Below are positions 32,002 through 41,089 of a stretch of 54,807 nt of DNA, piece by piece. How positions within the stretch are numbered: position 1 is the stretch's first letter; the number at the start of each line of letters is the position of its first letter. Where the stretch lies: contig CALHVG010000021.1 in NCBI GenBank assembly GCA_938039145.1, positions 1 through 54,807 on the forward strand, written 5' to 3'. This stretch comes from an uncultured Treponema sp. (GTDB lineage: Bacteria > Spirochaetota > Spirochaetia > Treponematales > Treponemataceae). The notes below the pieces were generated by a model. That model did not search any database and was not told where the DNA came from. It was given only the letters and a program-made list of their open reading frames with translations. Made by a program: the position numbers and the translations under genes.

Positions 32002-34090
32002 AAAAGATAAGGCTTCAAGAATATACAGCAGAAAAGCAGTAACTCTTATTGAAGAAATTATTGATAAATATCCTTCCGGTATTTCTGATGTTATGACGAT
32101 TACTGAGGAAGCTCGTGCATGGCTGCAAATCAAAATACAGCAGTTGCGCGAATGCTTAAAACGCGTATGGTTCGTTTACTCAAAGAAAATTTGGTGGGAG
32201 CCGCTCCGTTTAACTCGGAATAAAGCTGCGCACCAGACGGAAGATTTAAGCGATGAAGCATTTTCGGAACTGTGCAGTACGCTGTTTACACACATCGATA
32301 CAATCAAACAGGATTTAAATGCGAACATTGAACGCTATAAGCAGCAGTCAAAGAAAAAGCGGAAGTTTGAAAATACTGCAACTCCGGAATCTGCATTTGG
32401 AAAAGAGGCTGAACGGAAGCAGCTGGTTGACGCGATAGAAGATGCCATACAGCCTGTTGAACCGGCAGATGAACCGATCGCATTCCCTCAGAATACGTTT
32501 GCGAAGGTCGCGCAGGATACGCTTTCCGAAATCCTATCTGCTCAAAATGTAAAAGAGTATATGCAAAGTCATGCAGGGCTTTCCGAAAATATACAAACCG
32601 ATCTTTTGGAATGGCTGCAAAAAACACAAGGCACATTAGAAAAAGAAAATCCGTTTGTTGATGAAGAAATTTTTGTTGCACAGCAGAAAAAACAATCCGC
32701 TGCAGCAATTGCCGAAGACCTTTCTGCAGAAAAGTCAAAAATACAGTATCACTATAAACGCCTCCCATCAGTCAGCGATTCAAAGCGCGGAACCATAGCA
32801 GAGAGTTCTCTGAACTTTGATTTTTATCACAAAGCATTTTCCGATCAGAAAAAACTTATTGCTATGTCGCTGCCGGAAGAAAAAAAATCGAAAGATTTTA
32901 GAGCTCAACAGCAAGCGGTAAAAGAAAAGCTTGAAGCATTGCGCAGAAACTTTATTGCCGATATGGAAAAAAATCTCATCGACCGCAAAAACAAATGGGA
33001 GCAGGAGCGGATCGACGAAATGCGGAAACAGTTTTTGGACGAACTGTATAAAAAAATCAAAAACTTTATGCGGCTTGAAAAACTGCTTTCCCCATTCACA
33101 CAGGATTTCGGGCGGCTCTGGGATTTATCCAAGCATCCTTTTGAAACAAGCGGATTTGAAATCCTTGAAACCTTTGCAAAACTACTGGAACAAGATGAGT
33201 CGCTGCAGGAACTGGCTGAGCTTCTCGGCAAGCAGAGCCGCACGCAGGCGGTATACGAAAAAGAGCTGCGGGATAAAGTCGTGATAACAACGGAGTGGCA
33301 TCCCAAACCTGCATACCGCGGAGAAATAAACGGGTTAAAATATTCAAATGATATTGCCGCAGCTCTTCCCGCCGAACTTGCGATGCTGAAAAATCCCGCT
33401 ACAAAAAAACTCTTTCAGCTGAAATTTGCGCAAAAGCAGTTCCTGTCATTTGCATATCAAAATGAACAGGCGGAAACACAAGAAAAAACAGAACAAGAAG
33501 AGATAACGATGGAAAAGAAAGAACCCAAAGGACCAATTATTATCTGTGTTGATACGAGCGGTTCCATGCACGGCACGCCGGAGAATATTGCAAAAACGGT
33601 AGCCTTTGCGCTCGCAAAAATTGCTGTGGAACAAGAGCGACTCTGCTATATCATCTCGTTTTCCACCGATATTGAAACTCTGGAAGTAAAACCGAATGAG
33701 GATATGGAACTAACCAATGCGGACGGAGGAAACTATCTGCAAAAACTGGTGCGCTTTTTGCGGATGTCGTTTAACGGCGGCACCGATGCGGAGCCTGCAC
33801 TGCGGAAAGCGCTTACCATGCTTGCCGGCACTGATACGGCAACCGGTTATAAAAATGCCGACGTACTGATGATCTCTGATTTTGTAATGACCAATCTTTC
33901 AGCCGATTTGGTGAGCGCTATCGAAACGGAAAAAGCAAAGAACACGGACTTTTACAGCCTCGTGATCGGCGCAAGCGGCAACAAAAATACCATCGCTTGC
34001 TTTAACCGCAACTGGCTGTACGACACCGCCGATCCCCGTGCTTCCCGCCATCTAGCCGAACAGCTGCATGAGCTGAAAACACGGGCATAA
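31994..34090 (+). CDS. viaA: ViaA-type vWA protein with an N-terminal HEPN-like domain
   Basis: The 698-residue protein begins with the HEPN-like module (about 1-105; RNKAAH with Arg75 and His80). A long helical region follows, with FMRLEKLLSPFTQDFGRLWDLS, and then a C-terminal vWA domain. The vWA metal site (MIDAS) is complete: DTSGSM at 520-525, FNGGTDAEPAL, and VLMISDF. From the middle onward it parallels E. coli ViaA, the partner and activator of the RavA ATPase, which has no HEPN domain. AGGA precedes the ATG. It is the last gene of the operon; no clear terminator follows. Confidence 0.82.
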   Translation: MSKKDKASRIYSRKAVTLIEEIIDKYPSGISDVMTITEEARAWLQIKIQQLRECLKRVWFVYSKKIWWEPLRLTRNKAAHQTEDLSDEAFSELCSTLFTHIDTIKQDLNANIERYKQQSKKKRKFENTATPESAFGKEAERKQLVDAIEDAIQPVEPADEPIAFPQNTFAKVAQDTLSEILSAQNVKEYMQSHAGLSENIQTDLLEWLQKTQGTLEKENPFVDEEIFVAQQKKQSAAAIAEDLSAEKSKIQYHYKRLPSVSDSKRGTIAESSLNFDFYHKAFSDQKKLIAMSLPEEKKSKDFRAQQQAVKEKLEALRRNFIADMEKNLIDRKNKWEQERIDEMRKQFLDELYKKIKNFMRLEKLLSPFTQDFGRLWDLSKHPFETSGFEILETFAKLLEQDESLQELAELLGKQSRTQAVYEKELRDKVVITTEWHPKPAYRGEINGLKYSNDIAAALPAELAMLKNPATKKLFQLKFAQKQFLSFAYQNEQAETQEKTEQEEITMEKKEPKGPIIICVDTSGSMHGTPENIAKTVAFALAKIAVEQERLCYIISFSTDIETLEVKPNEDMELTNADGGNYLQKLVRFLRMSFNGGTDAEPALRKALTMLAGTDTATGYKNADVLMISDFVMTNLSADLVSAIETEKAKNTDFYSLVIGASGNKNTIACFNRNWLYDTADPRASRHLAEQLHELKTRA

Positions 34091-34199
34091 CCGTACGGAA
34101 CGCCTCCCCCAATTGTTGCCGCTGTACGATACGCGATGAAGTTACGGAAGATGCAGGAATGGTGAAAAACATAGTATGCAGACATGCCGGTGCATAATC

Positions 34200-34394
34200 T
34201 TAATGTAAAGACGCCGGCAGTATCCCGTATTCCGCATCGCTTACCGGCTCGCACCATTCGTTGCTTGCGCCCTCTCCGGGGATTGAGATTGCCAAATGGG
34301 AAAACCAGCTGTCGCATGCGGCGCCGTGCCAATGCTTTACGTTTGCAGGGATACGTTCCGGCGCAGCGGGCATTCTTTGTGTGTGTTGTAGCAA
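34200..34394 (-). pseudogene. Cupin-domain protein remnant
   Basis: The minus strand encodes IPANVKHWHGAACDSWFSHL...PGEGASNEWCEPVSDAEYG, the C-terminal metal-binding half of a small cupin (the type annotated as cupin or carboxymuconolactone decarboxylase-like). The N-terminal half of the barrel is missing and the residues just before IPAN do not fit the family, so a deletion has occurred. It is about 60 codons of an expected 130-140. It lies 110 bases after the ViaA-like gene. The rest of 34091-34605 shows no gene. Confidence 0.7.
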
Positions 34395-34605
34395 TAAAAA
34401 GCGCGGATAGAACGCTCTATAAGTTCACTGTGATATTTACATTGCTCTCTTGAGTGTCGAGCCTTCAGTCGGAAAATAAACATTCTAAACACTCGACCAA
34501 TAATTTTGATGTTTGTATAATATCAGTGTCCTCATGCAGGCATATTACCGCTTTAAGTTATGGGGAATAAAATCCGTATGTAAAAAGTTAGTATAAGGGA
34601 CTTTG

Positions 34606-34747
34606 AACTGAAATCCGCATAAATGGTGCGGCTTTCAGTTCCTCAAGTTTGCAAAATGCAAACTTGTATATTTAATGCACGTTCTTACTTTGTTACGAAC
34701 GTGCGTAACAAGTCAATCAAAAGCTGAAGCTTTTTTCTTGACTTGTT
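34606..34747 (+). repeat. Modular four-hairpin element in the leader of the RND gene
   Basis: Stem 0: AACTGAAAtCCGC (34606-34618) with GCGGcTTTCAGTT (34628-34640), loop ATAAATGGT. Stem I: CAAGTTTGCA/TGCAAACTTG (34644-34666). Stem II: GCACGTTC/GAACGTGC (34677-34704). Stem III: AACAAGTCAA/TTGACTTGTT (34707-34747) with an inner AAAAGCT/AGCTTTT stem. It ends directly before the AAGGAG site of the RND gene. The stem-0 loop AYAAATGGY is shared with the hflC element although the stems differ. Confidence 0.8.
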
Positions 34748-34761
34748 ATAAGGAGTTTGTG

Positions 34762-37152
34762 ATGAAGGTTACAAAAATCAATGATTGGTTCGGGAAGGCG
34801 GGGAGTTTTGAGGTAAAGCACCGCTGGCTGTTTATTATAGGTTTGACGCTTTTGACCTTGCTTTGTTCTTCCGGTCTTTCTCGGCTCAGGTTCAGTAACG
34901 GGGGCGATGACTGGTTCGACGACTGGGAAGTCGTAAAGAAGAATCAAGACCACTTTGAGGATATGTTCGGAAGCACGGACTCGCTTCTTTGTCACATAAC
35001 GGCAAGCGAAGGAACCGACGTGTTCGACCCTGAAATCCTTACTATGATATCAAACCTCGGCGACAAGCTTCTGATGAGTGTTCCCTATGCCGACACTGTA
35101 ACTTCACTTACAAGTCTTTCCATGCCCATCGGAACAGAAGACGGTTTTGACATTCTTGACCCGTTTGAAGACGGAATTCCTACAGACCCAGAAGAGCTTC
35201 AAAAGAAAAAGGAACAGATTCTTTCAAGGGAATCTATCGTTGATATTCTTGTAAGCCGCAACTGCAAAGAAACTTGGCTTATTCTGAACCTTGAGCATTA
35301 CACGGAAAGCCTTTCGGAAGCCCAAAAAAAGATAGCCGTTCCCGCTATGGCGGTATTTAATTCCGATGCGTACAAGTCCGATAAATGGACACTAAGACCT
35401 GCAGGTTATTCTTACACTGAATACGAGGAAGACATTGCAGCGCGGGATCAGTGCTTTTCCCGCATTGCTATAGGTTTTGTCGTGATGGTTTTGTGTCTTG
35501 TGTTCTTTGTCCGTTCATTGCGGGGCGTTATAGTTCCCACTCTTGCTACGGTTTTTGCAATTTCTTCCACGTTGGGCGCTTCTGCGTGGCTTGGAATTGA
35601 GGCTAACACGATAATGCTTGTGGTTCCTGTGCTTTTGGCTATGGCTCTTGCGGTGGGCTACGCCGTTCATTATGTGAACAGTTTCCGCCTTCATTTTAGA
35701 AACACCGGAAAGCGAAAAGAATCCGTTATCCTTGGCGTAAGGGATTCGGGCTGGGCGCTTCTTTTTACAGTTGTTACTACGATGGGCGGAATGCTTTCGT
35801 TCTTTTCAGGCGGAATAAGGACAATGCGATGGGTAGGCGGAACAACTGCGGTCGCCGTGTTCATGGTGTTCGTTTATACGATGATTCTTCTTCCGTGCTT
35901 TTACAGTTTCGGTAAGGATAAAACCCCCGAACAAAAATACGTTGACTCCGAAGGCGCAACAAAAGCCGACTTCAGCATAGAACGGATGGGAAAGTCCATT
36001 CTGAACAAAAAGTGGATAACAATTGTGCTCGGAGCGGTTGTGCTGATTATAAGCATTCCGGGGCTTTTAAAAATAAAAGTGAACATGAACTATAACGACA
36101 TGATGGGCGAGAGGATTCCGTTCGTAAAGCGTCTTATGGAAATATGCAGGTCGGAATTGGGAAGTCAGTATTCCTACGATGTGCTTTTAGAGTACGCGGA
36201 CGAGGATAAAATAAAAGACCCCGAAGTTCTTATGAAAATGGATATTCTTTCCGACAAAATCGGAACTTTAAGCATGACAAGAATCACTAACGGAAAGCCC
36301 AGAATCTCGTCTGTCACAAAGATTGTAAAAGAGATGAACAGAGCTTTAAACGAGGACAGAGCGGATATGTACGTGATTCCGAATGACGCTTCTCAGACAA
36401 GTGAGATTCTTGGTCTTTACGAAGTAATGGGCGGAAGAGACCTTTATCAGTACGTAACGCAGGATTTCCGTTCGGCGTTCCTTCATGTGGAACTTACGGG
36501 CTACGATTCGGAAGAATGTCTTCAAAACCTTAATCAGGTTGAAGTTTGGGTAAAGGAACTTTTCCCCGACACCGAGACAGCCGGCGTTGTAGGGCAGGCT
36601 ATGCAGTACTCTTCGATGAACGGAAAACTTGTACGGGGCTCAATAAAGTCGATAGGAACTTCTTTCATCGTTATATTCTTCCTTCTTTCGCTTGCGTTTA
36701 TGTCGTTAAAAACAGGATTCATCGGAATGATTCCGAACATTTCTCCGGTGCTTCTTTGCGGCGCAATAATGGGCTATGCAAATATCAATCTTGATATGAT
36801 TACGGCTATGATAATGCCTATGATTTTGGGAATTGCGGTTGACGACACGATTCATTTTACGAATCACATAAAATATCACTTTGAACTTACGGGAAACTAC
36901 AGGGCAGCCGTCCTTGGCGCATACAGGGAAATTGGAAAATCCATGATAATGACCACGGTTATTCTTTGCATGATGTTCATGATTTTCCTTACAAGTTCAA
37001 TGACCGCCCTTGCACGAATAGGCTTTCTTTCTATCGTCGGACTTACAAGCGCACTCGTAGCGGATTACACTCTGACTCCGGTTCTGATGTACATAACACA
37101 TCCGTTCGGAAAAGAGACGGAAAGTCCGCTTAAAAAAGCCGACGGCAAATAG
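34762..37152 (+). CDS. RND-superfamily (MMPL-type) exporter
   Basis: The 796-residue protein has the RND layout. One membrane helix comes at about 18-38, a large extracytoplasmic loop follows, then a five-helix bundle (about 235-390) with a sterol-sensing-like core LVVPVLLAMALAVGYAVHYVNSF. The second half repeats this, with GIAVDDTIHFTNHIKYHF (Asp-Asp pair, likely proton relay). This MMPL/HpnN-like group exports lipids or other hydrophobic compounds. The neighbours, a LolA-like protein and a beta-barrel, support an envelope lipid or lipoprotein transport role. AAGGAG sits before ATG 34762; the upstream in-frame ATG at 34675 lies inside the hairpin element and is rejected. Confidence 0.9.
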   Translation: MKVTKINDWFGKAGSFEVKHRWLFIIGLTLLTLLCSSGLSRLRFSNGGDDWFDDWEVVKKNQDHFEDMFGSTDSLLCHITASEGTDVFDPEILTMISNLGDKLLMSVPYADTVTSLTSLSMPIGTEDGFDILDPFEDGIPTDPEELQKKKEQILSRESIVDILVSRNCKETWLILNLEHYTESLSEAQKKIAVPAMAVFNSDAYKSDKWTLRPAGYSYTEYEEDIAARDQCFSRIAIGFVVMVLCLVFFVRSLRGVIVPTLATVFAISSTLGASAWLGIEANTIMLVVPVLLAMALAVGYAVHYVNSFRLHFRNTGKRKESVILGVRDSGWALLFTVVTTMGGMLSFFSGGIRTMRWVGGTTAVAVFMVFVYTMILLPCFYSFGKDKTPEQKYVDSEGATKADFSIERMGKSILNKKWITIVLGAVVLIISIPGLLKIKVNMNYNDMMGERIPFVKRLMEICRSELGSQYSYDVLLEYADEDKIKDPEVLMKMDILSDKIGTLSMTRITNGKPRISSVTKIVKEMNRALNEDRADMYVIPNDASQTSEILGLYEVMGGRDLYQYVTQDFRSAFLHVELTGYDSEECLQNLNQVEVWVKELFPDTETAGVVGQAMQYSSMNGKLVRGSIKSIGTSFIVIFFLLSLAFMSLKTGFIGMIPNISPVLLCGAIMGYANINLDMITAMIMPMILGIAVDDTIHFTNHIKYHFELTGNYRAAVLGAYREIGKSMIMTTVILCMMFMIFLTSSMTALARIGFLSIVGLTSALVADYTLTPVLMYITHPFGKETESPLKKADGK

Positions 37153-37223
37153 AAAAGTGAACAAATAAGGTTATATTTTTGCGCATATCGGCAAAGTTCG
37201 TTTTGCGCACTAAGGAGTTTTGT

Positions 37224-38012
37224 ATGAAAAGATTTTTTGTATCGGCTTTTGCCGTTTTTTTCTGTTCCGTTTTGAGCGCTGAATCTCTTACCGGTTATGA
37301 TGTAATGAAGAAGGCGGACGAAAAGCCTTCGCCCAAAACAACGTCATTTACGGCAACGATGACGCTTACCGACAGAAAAGGTCAGGTAAGGCTCAGAGAA
37401 ATTATCGAAAGGTCAAAGGATTACGGAAACCTTTCAAAGTCCGTGATTGTATTTACCGCTCCGAAGGACGTTTCCGGAGTGGGCTACCTTATGTTCGAAT
37501 ACGACGAAAAAAGCGACGGAACAAAGCCCGATTCCGACAGGTGGCTTTATATGCCCGCCATGAAAAAGACAAGAAGAATCAGCGGCTCGGATTCGGGCGG
37601 CGATTTTATGGGAACGGATTTTACCTACGACGACATGGGGGAACGCGGTTTGAACAAGGATACCTATGTTCTTCTTGGCGAAGAAAATTTTGACGGTGCG
37701 GACTGCTTTAAAGTCGAATGCAAGTCTAAAGACCCCAAGGAAAAAGACCAAAGAAAAATCTGCTGGGTAACAAAGGACAACTTTCTGATTATAAAAACCG
37801 AGTTTTACGACAGGCAGGATATGCTCCACAGAGTTCTTACCGTTTCCGATTATCAGAAAAAAGACGGCTATTGGGTATCGGGCAAAATGCTCATGAAAAA
37901 TGTTCAGACATCACATTCCACTTTGATTGAAATGAAGAACATTGAATACGATAAGCCCATGGACGACAGCCCGTTCACCGTATCTTCACTTGAAAACGGA
38001 CGAATACGCTGA
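37224..38012 (+). CDS. LolA-like outer-membrane lipoprotein-sorting protein
   Basis: The 262-residue protein has a cleavable signal peptide (MKRFFVSAFAVFFCSVLSAES) and a LolA/LppX-like fold of the family that accompanies RND exporters: TLTDRKGQVRLREI, IVFTAPKDVSGVGYLMFEYD, RWLYMPAMKKTRRISGSDSGGDFMGTDFTYDD and a C-terminal DYQKKDGYWV. Such proteins carry lipids or lipoproteins across the periplasm. ATG 37224 is used because AAGGAG precedes it. It lies 71 bases after the RND gene and overlaps the beta-barrel gene by one base, so the three form an operon. Confidence 0.85.
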   Translation: MKRFFVSAFAVFFCSVLSAESLTGYDVMKKADEKPSPKTTSFTATMTLTDRKGQVRLREIIERSKDYGNLSKSVIVFTAPKDVSGVGYLMFEYDEKSDGTKPDSDRWLYMPAMKKTRRISGSDSGGDFMGTDFTYDDMGERGLNKDTYVLLGEENFDGADCFKVECKSKDPKEKDQRKICWVTKDNFLIIKTEFYDRQDMLHRVLTVSDYQKKDGYWVSGKMLMKNVQTSHSTLIEMKNIEYDKPMDDSPFTVSSLENGRIR

Positions 38013-39412
38013 TGAAAAAGCTTTTTCCGATTTTAGCTTTTACTTTTCTTGCTCCGCTACTTTTTTCCCAGGCGGAATTTTCGGGTTCTCTTTCAACTGA
38101 ATTGGGAATGGCGTTCCCGTATACAAAAAACGCCTGGGACTTTGTAAAAGCTCTTACAACTTTGGACGGCTCTCTTTCTTTCAGGCAGGGTTCATCCATG
38201 CTTTATGCGGACGGCTCGCTTTCGTTCGATGCGCTAAGGGCAGCTTCCCCGAACAAAAAACTGGATTTTGCAAGCGGAATCCATAGTTTTTCGGGAAAAC
38301 TTACAGAGGCTTATTTTGATTATGACGGCTCATGGTGGGGGCTCAGAGTCGGACGCCAGCTTGAGACTTGGGGAGCGGCGGACAGCCTTTCCGTTACGAA
38401 CGTTCTTTGCCCGAAGGATTTAACAAGCGTTTCCGGAACGGATGTTTCCGACAGTTTTCTCGGAATAGATGCGGTAAAGTTAAATTTTTCCGTAGGCTTC
38501 TTTTCTGCAAACCTTTACTGGATTCCGTTTTTTACGCCTTCTCCTTTGCCGCTCGACAGCGGAAACATTCTGAACAGGCTTCTTGTTCCGAAAAGCGTTG
38601 ACCTTCCGGGAGCGGGCGGAAGCCTTCCTTTAAAGCCGCTTTCAAACGAAAAACTTGAAATGCCTGAACTCAGCTTAAAAAACGGAGAATATGCGGTAAA
38701 GGCTGCGTTTTACACGAGTTTTGCGGATTTTTCGTTGTACGGATTTTACGGCTGGGACGATAGCCCTATAAGCGGATATGAAGTGAATGTTGAAAAGGTT
38801 GAAATCGGCGGTGTCAAAATAGATAAACCGAGCGCAATTTCCATGCACGGCTCGTACCGAAGGATGGCTATGGTCGGATTTGATTCGTCGCTTCCGTTGG
38901 GAGATTTTGTGCTTAGATTTGAGGGCGCGTATTTTCCGGAGCGGTATTTTTCCACTAAAGCCGGCTATCAGATTGAAACTCAGCTTACTCATATTTTTAA
39001 TACACATTCCGTTTCCGGCGTGACATACGATTTATTCCAAAGACGGCACCAACTGGTCGCTCTTTTAGGATTTGACTGGATAAGGGGCGACTGGGCGGTT
39101 ACGGCTCAGTATTATGCAGACGTTTTGTTTGGCAATGCCGACATTCTTGAAAGGGATGTTTTTTCACACAAGACGACGTTCAGCGCAACGTACAGAATGT
39201 TGCGCGGAACTCTTGACCTTTCGCTTGCCGGAGTTGTGGGTCTTAACGACCTTGACCTGGTTGTAGAAACGGGCGTTAAATACAGCCTTACCGACCAAAT
39301 AAAACTTTCGCTCGGAGCCTATGTGTTCAGTCCGGGGCCCAAGAACGACGGAACTTACGGAAAATACAAGGAGCTTAGCGGTCTTGTAATCAGAGGCGAG
39401 TTCAATTTTTAG
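38012..39412 (+). CDS. Outer-membrane beta-barrel partner of the RND exporter
   Basis: The 466-residue protein has a signal peptide (MKKLFPILAFTFLAPLLFSQ) and alternating amphipathic strands throughout. GLRVGRQLETWGAADSLSVTNVLCP and DLTLRGEF-like endings are typical of the DUF1302-type barrels found next to RND/LolA pairs. The last residue is Phe, as expected for BAM-assembled barrels. It probably forms the outer-membrane part of the pathway. The start overlaps the stop of the LolA-like gene by one base (TGATG). The end overlaps pncB, on the opposite strand, by 4 bases. Confidence 0.75.
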   Translation: MKKLFPILAFTFLAPLLFSQAEFSGSLSTELGMAFPYTKNAWDFVKALTTLDGSLSFRQGSSMLYADGSLSFDALRAASPNKKLDFASGIHSFSGKLTEAYFDYDGSWWGLRVGRQLETWGAADSLSVTNVLCPKDLTSVSGTDVSDSFLGIDAVKLNFSVGFFSANLYWIPFFTPSPLPLDSGNILNRLLVPKSVDLPGAGGSLPLKPLSNEKLEMPELSLKNGEYAVKAAFYTSFADFSLYGFYGWDDSPISGYEVNVEKVEIGGVKIDKPSAISMHGSYRRMAMVGFDSSLPLGDFVLRFEGAYFPERYFSTKAGYQIETQLTHIFNTHSVSGVTYDLFQRRHQLVALLGFDWIRGDWAVTAQYYADVLFGNADILERDVFSHKTTFSATYRMLRGTLDLSLAGVVGLNDLDLVVETGVKYSLTDQIKLSLGAYVFSPGPKNDGTYGKYKELSGLVIRGEFNF

Positions 39413-40869
39413 ACTTTTCCGTCGATGTTCTTTTTAATGAAGTCCGCTTTAAGCTCTTTAAGTTTTTCGGTAAGAGATACTTTGTAGATATGCGGATTAA
39501 GGATTCGCTTGTAACTTTCGTCTAGCATTAAAAGCCGGTTTTCCATGTTTTTTCTTGCAAGACGGAGCGTTTCCTTGTCGGAAATGCGTTCTTCCGTTCT
39601 TTTTCCGTTTTTCAGGCGGAGCTTTAGAAGCGGCTCAACTTTTGAAGCTGTGCATGAAAACTGTCTGTAATCTACCATCGGATGATAGTAGCGCTGCTCC
39701 TTTCCCGTTTCGATTTTTTCGCCCTCAAGCGAAAGAATGTCGGCAAGGAGCATTCCGTTATCGTCCATAAGGCGGAACACGTTCTTTATTCCGGGATTTG
39801 TAGTTTTTGCAGGATTGTCGCTGAATTTCATTGCGGGAAGCATTTTTCCGCTTTCCTTTTCGTGCCTTGCAGCAAGTTTATATACTCCCGTGAACGAGGA
39901 TTCCGTTCCTCCTGTTACCATGTGAGTGCCTACGCCCCAGCTGTCGATAGGGGCGCCGCCTGCTACAAGCGTTGAAATTATTTCTTCTGTAAGTTCGTTT
40001 GAGACGGATATTTTTGCGTCGGGAAATCCCGCCCTGTCGAGTTCTTTTCTGACTTCCCTTGAAAGATATGAAATGTCGCCCGAATCCAGCCTGACCCCGA
40101 AGTTTTGCCCTTTTTCCGAAAGCTCTTTTCCCGCGATTATGGCATTTTTGATTCCGGATTTGAGCGTGTCGTATGTGTCTATAAGGAACACGGAATTTGA
40201 AGGATAGATTTTGGCGTATTCTCTGAATGCCTCAAGTTCCGAGGAATGGCTCATTATCCACGAGTGCGCCATAGTTCCCATTGCGGGAATGCCGTATACC
40301 CGTGCGGCAAGAGCGTTTGACGTTCCGACCGCGCCTCCGATATACGAAGCCCTTGTTGCGCTCATCGCTCCGTCCGGCCCTTGCGCCCGCCTAAGTCCGA
40401 ATTCCATTATAGGTGCGCCTTTTGATGCAAGATAGACTCGTGCCGTTTTTGTTGCAATAAGGCTCTGGAAATTTATGATGTTAAGCACAAGCCCTTCAAG
40501 AATCTGGGCTTCTATAAGATTTGCATGAATTCTAAGGAGCGGCTCTTGCGGAAAAACGACGGTTCCTTCGTCCATTATGTAAATGTCTCCGGTGAATTTC
40601 CAGCTTTTAAGATAGTCAAGAAATCCTTCCTCAAAGATTTTCTGCTCCCTAAGAAAATCAATGTCTTCGCCGCTGAACGAAAGTTCCGTAACAGCGTCCA
40701 GCAGAGTCCGGTTTCCGGCAAGAATTGAAAATCCGCCGTTGAACGGATTCCTTCTGAAAAACATATCGAACACAACCGGATGGTTCATGTTCTCTTTCCA
40801 ATAACCCTGAGCCATAGTAAGCTCGTAAAAATCGGTGAACAAGGCGCTGGAAGAAAAATGGTTTGTCAT
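39409..40869 (-). CDS. pncB: Nicotinate phosphoribosyltransferase
   Basis: The 486-residue protein is a NAPRTase: TDFYELTMAQGYW at the start, FGLRRAQGPDGAMSATRASYIGG with the PRPP-contacting residues, GTMAHSWIMSH with the autophosphorylated His, DTYDT, GVRLDSGDI and WGVGTHMVTGG. It makes nicotinate mononucleotide from nicotinate and PRPP for NAD salvage. It is transcribed alone, convergent with the RND operon. The 220 bases upstream (40870-41089) hold only promoters for pncB and dapL as far as I can see. Confidence 0.95.
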   Translation of the reverse strand: MTNHFSSSALFTDFYELTMAQGYWKENMNHPVVFDMFFRRNPFNGGFSILAGNRTLLDAVTELSFSGEDIDFLREQKIFEEGFLDYLKSWKFTGDIYIMDEGTVVFPQEPLLRIHANLIEAQILEGLVLNIINFQSLIATKTARVYLASKGAPIMEFGLRRAQGPDGAMSATRASYIGGAVGTSNALAARVYGIPAMGTMAHSWIMSHSSELEAFREYAKIYPSNSVFLIDTYDTLKSGIKNAIIAGKELSEKGQNFGVRLDSGDISYLSREVRKELDRAGFPDAKISVSNELTEEIISTLVAGGAPIDSWGVGTHMVTGGTESSFTGVYKLAARHEKESGKMLPAMKFSDNPAKTTNPGIKNVFRLMDDNGMLLADILSLEGEKIETGKEQRYYHPMVDYRQFSCTASKVEPLLKLRLKNGKRTEERISDKETLRLARKNMENRLLMLDESYKRILNPHIYKVSLTEKLKELKADFIKKNIDGKV

Positions 40870-41089
40870 AAAAACCCCTTATTATGTTTTACGGGAATTT
40901 CTTTGAGCCTGTTTCCACCGTCTGTAATCCAGTCTGCTTTTCCCTTACCGGTACATTTTACTATCAAAAAAGCTTTTTGTCATTTTCATTATGGCGCAGA
41001 AGCGGAATCGGAAGCAAAAGCCGAATGATGACGCCGCACGTTTTTGAATCGTTTTCATTTAATAAAAATTATGATAATATCCGCTCATT

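Noticed and set aside
27307..34400. Prophage or integrative element integrated at tRNA-Lys
   Set aside because: There is no integrase, phage structural gene or duplicated tRNA 3' end, and the island lies on the 5' side of the tRNA.
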